Origin: Cladophialophora immunda | Taxonomy: Eukaryota; Ascomycota; Eurotiomycetes; Chaetothyriales; Herpotrichiellaceae | DNA length: 64,000 nucleotides | Assembly (NCBI RefSeq): GCF_000835495.1 | Contig: NW_015622544.1 | Span: 1,755,704-1,819,703 of the forward strand | Direction: 5' to 3' | Shown: piece by piece, positions 21,976 through 31,510 of the stretch | Numbering within the stretch: the first letter of the stretch is position 1 | How the letters are laid out: each line of letters starts with the position of its first letter | The notes under the pieces: model-generated | Databases searched by the model: none | What the model was told of the DNA's origin: nothing | The model's input: only the letters and a program-made list of their open reading frames with translations | Position numbers and translations under genes: made by a program

Positions 21976-23153
21976 TTAAAAAAAAACCTCTAGCAAAAGT
22001 GCAAAAAAACTCAGCTTGTGAGAAAACCCCGCGAAGGAATTTTTTTGTTTCTCCTGCATTCACTTGGCTTGAATCACACGCTGTGCTGATGCTCCCACCT
22101 ATAGCTTGAGTACTTGTTTGTCAGGTAACATATTGATCTTGTGCCCACACCGCCCCCTCATCAGTTCACCCGTCTAACTCGCCGCCATCGGAGCAGTATC
22201 CTCAAGTCACCATCTCAGCCGCATTAGAGAGATACAGGATTGTAGAGCTCCCTCCGACGGTTTCGATGGATCCTTGTCTTTGGATGTTCTCTGGTAGCTT
22301 CGAGTTAGCGAGATGAGCTGGTGAGAGAGCAGTGGGAGCCACACGATCAACAATTCCTGGGTAAACAATCCAAGACTGTGGACGAGCCTTACTGCTGCAC
22401 CTTGCTTTTCGCACCGGTCGAATGTGAACACAGATTTGTCCTTTGATATTGATATCTGTTTGTTTTTGCGATGGACCCGCAATTACTGATGGTGTTGCAC
22501 GCTTGGCAAGAGGGAAGATATGTATATTCCCCTGTGGGTGGGTGAGGCAGGGACGAAGAAGGGAGGGGAGGGCGGCATCACATTGTCTCCAGCCTCGTGG
22601 CCTCGCAGCCTTGTCCGCACTGGAAGAGAGATACCACAGCTGACGTGCTAAGGTAGCACCGCTGGAGATCAGATATTAGTCCCATCGCAAAATAGGTCCA
22701 CGACATTATATCCGCTCCTCTGTCTAATGTGAGCCACACTCACCTCGTAAATATACGGAATACACTGGAGCTCCATGTCCTATACAGGTCTGAAGGGGTG
22801 GTTGAAATTGCCGCCAGCGACTTGGTGATCCGCCGTACTCTACTAGGCCCGTTGTACTGTGGACTATTCGCTCGACTAGAATTCCACCGAGCCACTTCCC
22901 GCCATTGAACGAAAAGCTTTCTATTGCGAAGAATTTCATGATTCACTTCGGGGACGATCTAAAGACCATTGATACTCTGTGTTAACACGACCAGCTCTCT
23001 CTCAGTCTCCGCAGCCCTCCTCCGATGTTGCAATAAGCTCAGCGTGACACTAAGTCCTCCGGGGCACTTTGGTCTTTTACGAACAGCGACCTGCTCGTTC
23101 CTGAACGAGATCAACCTTCTACTTCCCTCTCCTGCCGCTTCCCAGAAAACACA
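21893..23153. other. Intergenic, about 1.26 kb
   Basis: Region between the ligase and bL17m genes. It starts with a CA/GA microsatellite and A-rich runs and has no coding segment I can support. Stretches at 22.2-22.5 and 22.7-22.95 kb give open frames on the minus strand without recognisable content. Confidence 0.55.
21940..21976. repeat. Compound (CA)n(GA)n microsatellite
   Basis: About ten CA units run directly into about seven GA units, about 50 bases after the ligase stop codon, followed by a run of A residues. It is likely in the 3' untranslated region or just past it. Confidence 0.95.
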
Positions 23154-23846
23154 ATGTCGACGCTCAAATACCGGCACTTGGGCCGCGACTCGGCTCACCG
23201 CCGCGCCCTCCTCCGCAACCTCGTCACCTCGCTGATCGCCAACGAGTCCATCTCCACAAGCTGGCACAAAGCCAAAGAAGCCCAACGGCTGGCCGAGAAA
23301 CTCATCACGCTGGGCAAGAAGAACACGGGCGCCGCACGGGAACGGGCAAAGACCATCTTCTTCGAGCCCGAGAGAGAAGGGCACATGGACAAATTATTCG
23401 GCGAGTTGCGGTTACGCTATGCGAGCCGCCCGGGAGGCTACACGCGAGTGTTGAGGCAGGAACCGATACGGGAGGATCAAGCGCCCTCGGCGATTCTCTC
23501 TCTGGTGGACGGCCCGCGGGATATGCGGTTCAGCATGACCGCCAAAGCGCTCGTGCGCCAGCGGAGAGAGAACCTCGACATGTCCGAGATGATGGCAGCG
23601 AATATCCGCAAGGTGACGAGGTTCCGGCTTGACGGGGAGAAGGCGCTGGAAGAAGAAGTGGGCAGACTAGAGAAGGATCAGGGGGAGCAAAGAGAAAAAG
23701 AGCGGAAGGAATTTGAAGAGGATGGGACCGTGTATGAGTGGGCGAGGGGGGAGAAGGACCGCCCGAGCGAGATCAAGGGGAAGGAGAAGAAGGGCCCGGG
23801 ACGGCTGAGAAGGCAGAGGGTCGGTGAGGACAAGGCTATTCCTTGA
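23154..23846 (+). CDS. MRPL8: Mitochondrial large-subunit ribosomal protein bL17m
   Basis: A single exon of 230 residues. The N-terminal half carries the L17 signature: KYRHLGRDSAHRRALLRNLV, then TSLIANESISTSWHKAKEA and AEKLITLGKKNT. The bacterial L17 core is about 115 residues; the extra ~100 C-terminal residues, charged and helical (EEEVGRLEKDQGEQREKERK), are typical of fungal mitochondrial versions. A presequence is short or absent, as in yeast Mrpl8, where the N-terminal basic helix can serve for import. The protein is a component of the 54S subunit. The start at 23154 is the first ATG and lies right next to the conserved core, so an upstream start is unlikely. Confidence 0.93.
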   Translation: MSTLKYRHLGRDSAHRRALLRNLVTSLIANESISTSWHKAKEAQRLAEKLITLGKKNTGAARERAKTIFFEPEREGHMDKLFGELRLRYASRPGGYTRVLRQEPIREDQAPSAILSLVDGPRDMRFSMTAKALVRQRRENLDMSEMMAANIRKVTRFRLDGEKALEEEVGRLEKDQGEQREKERKEFEEDGTVYEWARGEKDRPSEIKGKEKKGPGRLRRQRVGEDKAIP

Positions 23847-24152
23847 TACAGTTCTCCATGAACTCTGTGTGAAAAGGACTTCTCTGATCTGTATTACCAT
23901 CAACGCGCCAGGGCCTCGCGGGTTTGCCCTCAGACGTTTACCAAGCAATGGTTAGCCTTGTATCTTGTATAGTGTATTGTGCTGGAATCCAAAAGCGCAA
24001 CAGACGTTGCAAACAATCTGTATGCCACCAAATCCACCGGTGCCAGGGGGTATCAAGCTCTTCTCTATCCTAACATTTATTCTGGACGTACGACAGGCAG
24101 TCCTCGCGCAACGAAGATCGACAGCAGCCTCAATGTTAACTCAAAAGCTTCA
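23847..24152. other. Short convergent intergenic region
   Basis: About 306 bp between the stops of bL17m (+) and eIF2B beta (-); must contain both 3' ends. No other feature seen. Confidence 0.6.
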
Positions 24153-25622
24153 TCACAGCTGCAAGTCTTCATCCCGATACTGTTCCCGCACAACCCTGTA
24201 CAAGTATCCGGTGCTCACAGCAGCTGGCACTTCGTTGGTGACAAACAAGTCGATATCCCCTGCCTCGACGAAGTCATATAGAGGATTCCTCGCTCCTTCT
24301 TCTAGTCCGTGGCGCAACTCGCCCGCTTGAAATGGCACTACCTTTCCTGCCTCCCCGTACTCAATCAATTTGAATGGATCGTACGGGTACGCTGGAGAAA
24401 GTTTGTATGTTGCTGCCAACACGATGACGGGAATGCGGTGGAATTTGGCAGCCTTGATGACGGCCTTACTTCCCGCCGCGGCGACTATGGATCCATTTGT
24501 TAAGACCGCGTGGGCGTCTAGGATGACCTTGTTTGCACGAGACATAACTGCGAAGATTGCCGAGTCGGGAATCATCATGACCGTGATGCCAGCCGAAGTT
24601 AACGTTTTGGAGAACGTGTCGTTGGGCAGGTTTTCCTCATCCTCCGCGACAGCTTCTTGATTCCCGGTAAGTAAGGCGTATGTCTTTAGGTGATTGTTGG
24701 GATATGCTTCGGCATGGACAACTGTAAACTTCCGCTTTGAAGCGGCTCGAAGGAGGAATCGCTGAACAGTCAAGGAAGAAGAGTATGTGAAGATGGTCTC
24801 TTGTGGGTGAATCTGGTCGAGTGCAGCAGTGGCAATTTCATCGTCGGCAGCATTGATTTCATCAATGATCTCTTTAATCCCTTTTATCACTTCAGGGCGG
24901 ATATTCGACTGAAATATGCTTGAAGCATGCAATTGTGGAGTGGCTTGACCACTGCGGCTTAAAGGTGAGTCATTTGGTCCTCCAAGCATTCGCATGGTCG
25001 GATGGGCATTGATGCTGAACATAGAGGTCACAGGGCGAGTAGTCTCTGGAGCACCAGTGCGCGAGCTCAGTAACGGGGGGCGGGGACTTGCAGTGCCTTT
25101 GTGAGGCGAAGGGCTGGTAGAATCGCCATTAACGACCGCATGAGAGATGCCTCTTGATTGCATAGGTTCCAACGCTGTGGGCGAGTCAACGTCCGCATCA
25201 CCACCAACGGAGCTCAACTCATCTCCTCCTTTTGTGCCCACAGCGTCATCTTCCTCTTCTTCCCGTATTATTCCCAAAACTCTGCGAACGATGTTGCCAA
25301 CGGCTGGCTCGTGAGGAGCAGCTTCGATGAGCTTTTTGCCAACCTCTGTGACTCTTTGGATCAACCTGACTGAATCGGCTTGTTTGGTTACCTCAACGGT
25401 ACGGAGCAGCAGGAGTGTCGTAACAACAGCGCATCGTTTCGAGCCTCTTATTTGCCGTCTCTTAAGCAATCTATCCACATATTAGCCCAGTTTTTGCCGG
25501 AAGAAACTTGAATATAGAACCCACGAAACCAAATATGTCGTCGAAGTGTCGAGCGGCTCTGTCGACAAGACTTTTTGGAAACTGGCAAACCCCGGCGTCA
25601 GAGACGCTGCAGCGGGTGCCAT
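24153..25622 (-). CDS. GCD7: Translation initiation factor eIF2B subunit beta
   Basis: Exon 1 (25622-25525) and exon 2 (25470-24153) encode 471 residues. The 54-nt intron uses TTTC|GTGGGT, a GGGCTAATAT branch and GATAG, and joins TTYLVS to LLKRRQIRGS, the conserved N-terminal block; no other donor keeps phase. The middle holds the helical domain (VRLIQRVTEVGKKLIEAAP, AVGNIVRRVLGIIREEEE). The C-terminal Rossmann-like IF-2B domain runs from IKEIIDEINAADDEIATAAL through FTVVHAEAYPNNH, MIPDSAIFAVMSRANKVILD and AVLTNGSIVAAAGS to DIDLFVTNEV. The protein is a regulatory subunit of the eIF2 guanine-nucleotide exchange factor and helps sense phosphorylated eIF2 alpha. A Ser/Pro-rich insert sits between the two domains at about residues 130-190. 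Assignment to beta rather than alpha or delta rests on length and the LKRRQ block. Confidence 0.92.
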
Positions 25623-26347
25623 ATTGCTGGCCCTCTAACCAGGAGAGAAAACCCGCAAGGTATTTGCGTACAACTTTGGTAGTTGTCTCCTATCCTTTGG
25701 AGTCGTGCTCAGAGTCTGTGGTTCAAGACTGTAGAGGTTTCAGCAAGGAAAACACGTGGCTCTAGAACTCAAGCAGGAAAGAGACAGCGCAATAAATCTG
25801 CTCTAGAGTGGATTTCTTTATTCTGCCTGTACGTGGAGGTCGACGTCGTACAGCGGTGTTTGCGTCTAAACCGACAATTTTTTGGTGGTGAGGGATGACT
25901 CGCATGCCACCATTTGGAGACGCGGAAGCCGCCCGCGTGTGTAGTCTCGCTCCCACTCCCGAACTCCCACTTCGAACTCCCACCCCGAGTTGTTTCGTGA
26001 CCGGCTTCTTGATCGGATCAGCTGCGCCAGCCACCATCCTTCATCAATAAGAACTTGTTCAGCCCTGAGCTTAATGATCTTGTCCCTATTGTCTTCTTTG
26101 TCCCCGCAAACGTTTGTTGGAAGTGAAAGGAACTCTCCCCATCACGTTGAGCTGGACTATGTGAGCATATCGTGTCATCTCATCGCTATTCACAAGCCTA
26201 CCATATCCCTATCCCGCTGCTCGCCAACACCCCCGCCATCGTCTAAGATCGTCATGCGATCACGATAGTCAAACCAGAGGACACTGTTGCCCAGAAGCCG
26301 ATGCATCGACCGCTACAAAGTGTCCGCGCCTGCGTCTCTGGTGGGAG
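25623..26347. other. Divergent intergenic region
   Basis: About 725 bp of shared upstream region for eIF2B beta (-) and Nem1 (+). No gene recognised. Confidence 0.55.
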
Positions 26348-27956
26348 ATGAACTCGCTCAATCTCATCTCCTCCCGAGTCATCGGACAGTCTCAATCATC
26401 TTCTCGTCCTCGGTCCCGATCTCAAGGTGAACTTCTGAAGAAGGAATCTGGCGATGAGGATTTTAGGGGAAGATCATACAGCGCGGAGCTTACAGCCGAG
26501 CTGAAGAATGAGCCAGACAATGAATTCTCAGACAAGCTTCCCGTTGAAGTAACCACCGAGGACGGCGAACCTGGCATAAAGTCGGAGGATGAGAAGCGGC
26601 CTTTACTGTACACGGGCGAGAAGGACGATGTAGCCTCGACTCCAGAAGGCTGGCGCCTGCTGGTCAAGAAGCTGACAGACGCTATAACCACCATCCTGGC
26701 TGCAATCGGTGCCCCGGTGGTCTACCTCGCCAAGTGCTTTAGGGATCAGGACGGGAAGTTCACCGTTATTCCAGGTTGGCCGCGAAGGGAAAGAGCGCTC
26801 AATGCCAGGACTGCACGTGCGATGGCGCTCTCAAATGCTGCCCAGGACAGCAGTTGGGCGAACGAGAAGCCCACTCACCGTGCTCTCCAAGAGACCAAGC
26901 TGCGTCACTCCTATTCAAGCGACTCATTAGATGCCACCACTTCAGATTCGGACGCAGAAAATCGCAAGCTTGAGCACGCTCAGCTACGGTCGAAGCCGAA
27001 GCGCGAGAAGAGCCTGCGAGAGGACTCGGAAACGCGGCGATCCTCCATCAGGATCAAAGAGCAGAATGATCTTGCTCTCAAACGGCGAAAACAAAAGAAA
27101 GCTGCCAGCCCCTTGGCCGGTTCCACTCCGTTGACCGTCGACAACATCAAATCTCCGCGGTCGCCTTCTCCTTCCCTTAGGATCACTAGATATCCTCATG
27201 CGCCGCAGCCACCTCGGCCGCTGGTTCCTCGAAGGCAACCTTCCTATGCCAACCTCATTCCCAGGTCTCCAACCCGCCATGGTCCGCCACTCCAGCAAAA
27301 GACGCTGATCTTGGACCTTGATGAGACCTTGATCCATTCCTTGGCCAAAGGAGGTCGGATGTCGTCGGGGCATATGGTCGAGGTCAAGTTGAATGCCCCG
27401 GTGGCTCTAGCACCTCCTCAACCCGGTCAGGCAACACCTGTGATTGGACCCCAGCATCCCATCCTATACTATGTGCACAAGCGACCTCACTGCGACGACT
27501 TTCTGCGCAAAGTGGCCAAGTGGTATAAGCTGGTGGTGTTTACGGCGTCAGTACAAGAATACGCTGATCCCGTGATTGACTGGTTGGAGCAGGAGCGCAA
27601 GTATTTTGTGGGAAGATACTACCGGCAACATTGCACATTTCGCAATGGGGCGTACATCAAAGATCTCAGCAGCATTGAGCCCGACTTGAGCAAGGTTATT
27701 ATTCTGGACAACAGTCCCGTCAGCTACATTTTCCACGAAGGTAAGCACCTCTGAAACGCAGGTTGAGCTGAGGACTAAGACCACGGGGATGACAGACAAC
27801 GCGATCCCGATTGAAGGATGGATCAATGATCCGACCGACAACGATTTGCTTCATTTGATACCCATGTTAGAGGCGCTGCAGTACGTGACGGATGTGAGGG
27901 CGCTGTTGGCGCTGAGGAGGGGTGAGGCAGAGGCTGCCAGCGCATCGGCCTCGTAG
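26348..27956 (+). CDS. nem1: Nem1-type NIF/CTD-family phosphatase
   Basis: Exons 26348-27740 and 27796-27956, joined over a 55-nt intron (GAAG|GTAAGC, GGACTAAGAC, GACAG), give 517 residues. Without splicing the protein would stop four codons after FHEG and lose the conserved end DNAIPIEGWINDPTDNDLLH. The catalytic HAD signature DLDETLIHS lies near residue 323; YVHKRPHCDDFLRKVAKWYK, VVFTASVQEYADPVIDWLEQ and IILDNSPVSYIFHE follow. The N-terminal 300 residues are charged and low-complexity, with a weakly hydrophobic stretch (ITTILAAIGAPVVYLAKCF) that could anchor it to the nuclear envelope/ER. Nem1, with Spo7, dephosphorylates the phosphatidate phosphatase Pah1, controlling membrane versus storage lipid. 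Sequence details of the C-terminal domain fit Nem1 better than Psr1 or Fcp1. Confidence 0.92.
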
Positions 27957-28802
27957 ACGCTGGGAGGCGGCGGCAGAGGCTGAGGCAGAGGCCAGAGGAA
28001 TACAAAGATACATACGACCAGGACGACGGGCTTGTTCTCTTCTGGAGGTTTCGGGGGGTTACAAGAGAAGAAAGACGTGCCGTGCCGTGCCCTCCTACTG
28101 TCCAGAGTTCTCCAGCTTGTTCTCTTTGGCGTCGCTCAGTCTCTTTCTTTCACCATTTCTAGCTACCCTCGTCCCTCGATCCCCGTGATTCCCGAGTCTT
28201 CCGTGGATACATTACTGCATCCTACAAGTATACCGGCCGTCCCCCCGTCGACCCACTGGGCCCTTATCCTGCGGTGTAATGTACCATCCAATCGCACGCC
28301 AGCTGGTACATGTGTATGGCACGGATTTGCGGTGTCGCAGGGCGTTTGGAGGGGGAGAGGGGGACTGCCTGCGCCTAAGGACCTACTAATAAAGAATGAG
28401 GGCTGCTGATTGATCGAGAGACCGGTGATGCACATCCCGCCAGTGCCTGGCCATTCTCTCTTCTCATTCCTCATCACGCCCTAATTTCTGCCTTTTCTTT
28501 CTGGCTACCTCCATCATTGCAATTGTTGTGTGATTTTGTTTGAATGCATTTCCTCTGTGCCTCTTCTATCTAAACCAGAATACATTCCCTTCCATCGGTA
28601 GCTTGACAGCGTCTTCTTCCTGTCCTTCCGTATAGATTCCTCCGTCATTGGAATCTCGGTCAGCATTTTATTCTTCCGTCAGGCCTTCGCCCGCCGTATC
28701 TTTTTTCCCCTTCTCTTTGTGACTTATCAAGTCGACTTGTTTCCCTCTCCTTGCACGACTGAACGCATCATCCGGAGTCATTGGGATGGCGCATATTAGA
28801 CC
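27957..28802. other. Intergenic, about 850 bp
   Basis: Nem1 downstream region, with a possible poly(A) signal AATAAA at 28388-28393, followed by a CT-rich leader (about 28480-28790) for the transporter gene. No other gene seen. Confidence 0.55.
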
Positions 28803-30527
28803 ATGTCCATGAGCAGTGCGTCCACCCACGATGGATCTGATCCAGCGTCCCCTTCTTCCAGCGACACCACCGTCGTAGCGTCTCCCTCATCGTCCAAGTC
28901 GATTCCTCCCCCGATCTCAGCAGCGGGCCATAGATCCTCCTACCTTGACGTCCCATCCTTCCGGCCGTCGCTGGACAGCACGTACTCAGAGCTCTCCGAG
29001 CTGTCGTTCCATTCGAATGAACTTCAAGCCGTCCATCCCCTCGTCCGCAGCATATCTCGAGATGGCGCCCCGTCGATGTCGGCCGATCCTCCTCCACAGT
29101 CCCGCCTCAGAGCTGCCTGGGATTCCTTCTACGTGACGAACTATGGTGCCTTGTTGGTGCTTGCGTCTCAAGCCTTCGGTGTCGGCATGAACATCAGTAC
29201 CCGACTCCTTGAGACCCCAGGCTCACATGGCGAACCCATGCACCCGTTCCAGATCCTCTTCGCTCGACAGTCCATCACTGCCCTCATCTGCACCACGTAC
29301 GGCATCTACTTCAAGACAACTCCATATTTTCCCTTTGGCCCCCGTGGTGTGCGCTGGCTACTTGTCTTACGCGGTATTGCTGGGTTCTTCGGAGTATTTG
29401 GATTATACTTTAGCCTGCTGTACTTACCGTTGAGCGAGGCAACGGTGCTGGGGTTTCTATCGCCGATCCTTACCTGCTATCTCTGCAGTCTCATCATGCC
29501 GGGAGAAATCTTCACCATGCAGCAGCAAATTGCCGGCTTCGTCAGTCTTATCGGCGTCCTGTTTATTGCCCGACCAGCCACGCTCTTCTCGAGCTCAACC
29601 CAGCCTTCTGACGCCCTGGTGAGTCCTCCAGTCAACTCCACTGTGACTCCCGAGACTGGTCAACACATCACCTCCGAGCAACATCTGGCAGCAGTTGGCA
29701 TTGCCATGATTGGCGTCGTTGGTGGCGTTGGAGCACTCACTGCGATTCGCGTCATTGGCACCAGGGCTCACGCCTTCATCAGTATCAATTACTTTAGCGT
29801 ATGGTGTAGCGTCGTCTCGCTGGTATGCCTAATGGTCTTCCCTGACGTCAAGTTCCGGCTGCCGGGCAATCTCACCGAGTGGAGTCTGCTGGCCAGCCTG
29901 GGTCTCTGCGGCTTTGTGATGCAGTTTCTCCTGACGGCCGGCCTAGCATACGGTGGGCCGTGTGAGCCGTCCGGTCAGAGTGGCAACAAAAATCAACCGG
30001 CACAATTGATCAGGGATCTCGAAAGCACCGGTACAGCCCACCTGGAAAACCCCGTGGGCGGTGGTAATGGTGGCCGTTTGGGGAAGCCCAGGCCCAAACC
30101 ATCCGGGACGCGTGCGACGGCCATGTGCTACACGCAGATGCTCTTCGCGCTGGCTGGCGACAAGCTGGTCTTTGGCGTCACCCCGGACACGATGAGCTGG
30201 ATTGGCAGCGTGCTGATTCTTGCGGGAGCAGTGTGGGTGGCTGCTGCCCGAGACTCGGCCACCAAGGCGAAGTCGAATGGCCATGAAGCCCGTGCAAGGG
30301 CCACAGGCACTCCGTCTGGATTGGAAGTGCTGAGAGAGCATGCACGGTCCAAGGAAGGGGCAACCCACGAAGAGGCTGTTGGCTTGATGAGTAGCCGCCG
30401 GGACGGAAACGAGAGAGACGAATCTGACGATGATGACAACGACACCATTGACGCCGAACACCAAAATGAACACGGCAAGGCGCTTGAAAGCATGGAAATG
30501 CATGAATTGCGCCCAGACACCAGCTGA
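28803..30527 (+). CDS. Drug/metabolite transporter (EamA/DMT) superfamily protein, SLC35G-like
   Basis: A single exon of 574 residues. After a Ser-rich cytosolic N-terminus of about 110 residues, roughly ten membrane helices follow in two EamA-type repeats. Recognisable parts include LLVLASQAFGVGMNISTRLL, FQILFARQSITALICTTYG, LLVLRGIAGFFGVFGLYFSL, the conserved YLPLSEATVLGFLSPILT, then IAGFVSLIGVLFIARP and, in repeat 2, ATAMCYTQMLFALAGDKLVF and WIGSVLILAGAVWVAAA. The helix linker after FLLTAGLAYGGP is unusually long (about 55 residues, Gly/Pro/Lys-rich) where relatives have about ten; no branch site or good donor supports an intron there. The C-terminal tail is acidic (DESDDDDNDTID). Substrate unknown; location (plasma membrane or Golgi) is not readable. 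A second in-frame ATG two codons downstream is an equally good start. Confidence 0.85.
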   Translation: MSMSSASTHDGSDPASPSSSDTTVVASPSSSKSIPPPISAAGHRSSYLDVPSFRPSLDSTYSELSELSFHSNELQAVHPLVRSISRDGAPSMSADPPPQSRLRAAWDSFYVTNYGALLVLASQAFGVGMNISTRLLETPGSHGEPMHPFQILFARQSITALICTTYGIYFKTTPYFPFGPRGVRWLLVLRGIAGFFGVFGLYFSLLYLPLSEATVLGFLSPILTCYLCSLIMPGEIFTMQQQIAGFVSLIGVLFIARPATLFSSSTQPSDALVSPPVNSTVTPETGQHITSEQHLAAVGIAMIGVVGGVGALTAIRVIGTRAHAFISINYFSVWCSVVSLVCLMVFPDVKFRLPGNLTEWSLLASLGLCGFVMQFLLTAGLAYGGPCEPSGQSGNKNQPAQLIRDLESTGTAHLENPVGGGNGGRLGKPRPKPSGTRATAMCYTQMLFALAGDKLVFGVTPDTMSWIGSVLILAGAVWVAAARDSATKAKSNGHEARARATGTPSGLEVLREHARSKEGATHEEAVGLMSSRRDGNERDESDDDDNDTIDAEHQNEHGKALESMEMHELRPDTS

Positions 30528-31510
30528 TGCTTGGAAGGGTTATAAGAGAAACCATGGCGACAATAGAAAGCTTCTTTCCCCAAAAAAAACCAGGAGTCGG
30601 GGATACAACGAAGGACATGGGTCTCAGGGTGGCCAAAAAGGGGGAGTGGGCAGTATACAGGTAATTCGACGGGCACTTTGGTGGCGAGAAGGCCAAACTG
30701 GCGTTTCTGGACTATCTTTTGGCCGGCAAGACCCATGGGAATGGACTAAATATTGACGAGAGAACTCACACAGCCTCTACGCTTGTAGGTACATGTAGCA
30801 TTGTAGGTATGCAGCTCAAGCAGGAAGCACAGAACGGCAGTATCAGGTGTCCCCGGGGTCCCCCAGGGGGGAGTATGAATAAACAGACGTCTGTCCATGG
30901 CTCGAGCATTCCGTATCTAAGATACCTGCTGTAGTTCAGTGCAGTGTAGTCTATGTAGGAATATAGGTGCAGTTTACGACGACCTGGAAGGTTGAAGATG
31001 CAAGGCTGAATATTATCCTCGAGTCAGCTAATACAACTATCAGGCACCTAGGTAGGCACCCGGTAGAGACACCCGCAACTCGGTGTAAAGCATGTGGTGA
31101 TTAGCCCAGGCCTACAATCCTGCAGAGTCCCAGCGCATACGTGGGAGAATACGGGCGAGACGTTGGGGAAGCGAGGGCCGTGTGGCCACATACCGAGTAC
31201 AAAAACACTTGTTTTCTGTTCCGTTGAAAACCAAACGTTTTGGATTCCCCTTTTGGTTCTTTTGGTTCTTTTGGTTTTAGCCTGTCTCCTGTTTCAGTGC
31301 CTCTCGCCGCGAAGAGGAACCTGATACATGCATGATTGATCCCTTCCTCATCCAAGCTAACTTGGTCCATCACATGAACATGCCTTCCTGGCGTCCTTGC
31401 ATACCTCAATTGCATGGGCAAAGAGACTAAATGTCGAGAGTTGAATACCATGCGCTATTGCGCCCATCCCGGCCTGAGCACGTGTCCAATTCCCTGCCCA
31501 CTCCCATATC
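30528..31510. other. Convergent intergenic region
   Basis: About 980 bp between the transporter (+) and the R3H/SUZ gene (-). Contains AATAAA at 30878-30883, about 350 bases after the transporter stop, and a 9-bp tandem repeat. No gene recognised. Confidence 0.55.
31251..31277. repeat. Three tandem copies of TTTTGGTTC
   Basis: Two perfect 9-bp units and a third with one change (last base T). Lies in the convergent region, in the downstream part of the R3H/SUZ gene. Confidence 0.9.

Noticed and set aside
30128..30736. 202-codon frame antisense to the DMT transporter
   Set aside because: Shadow of the transporter C-terminus; no domain and no promoter-like context.
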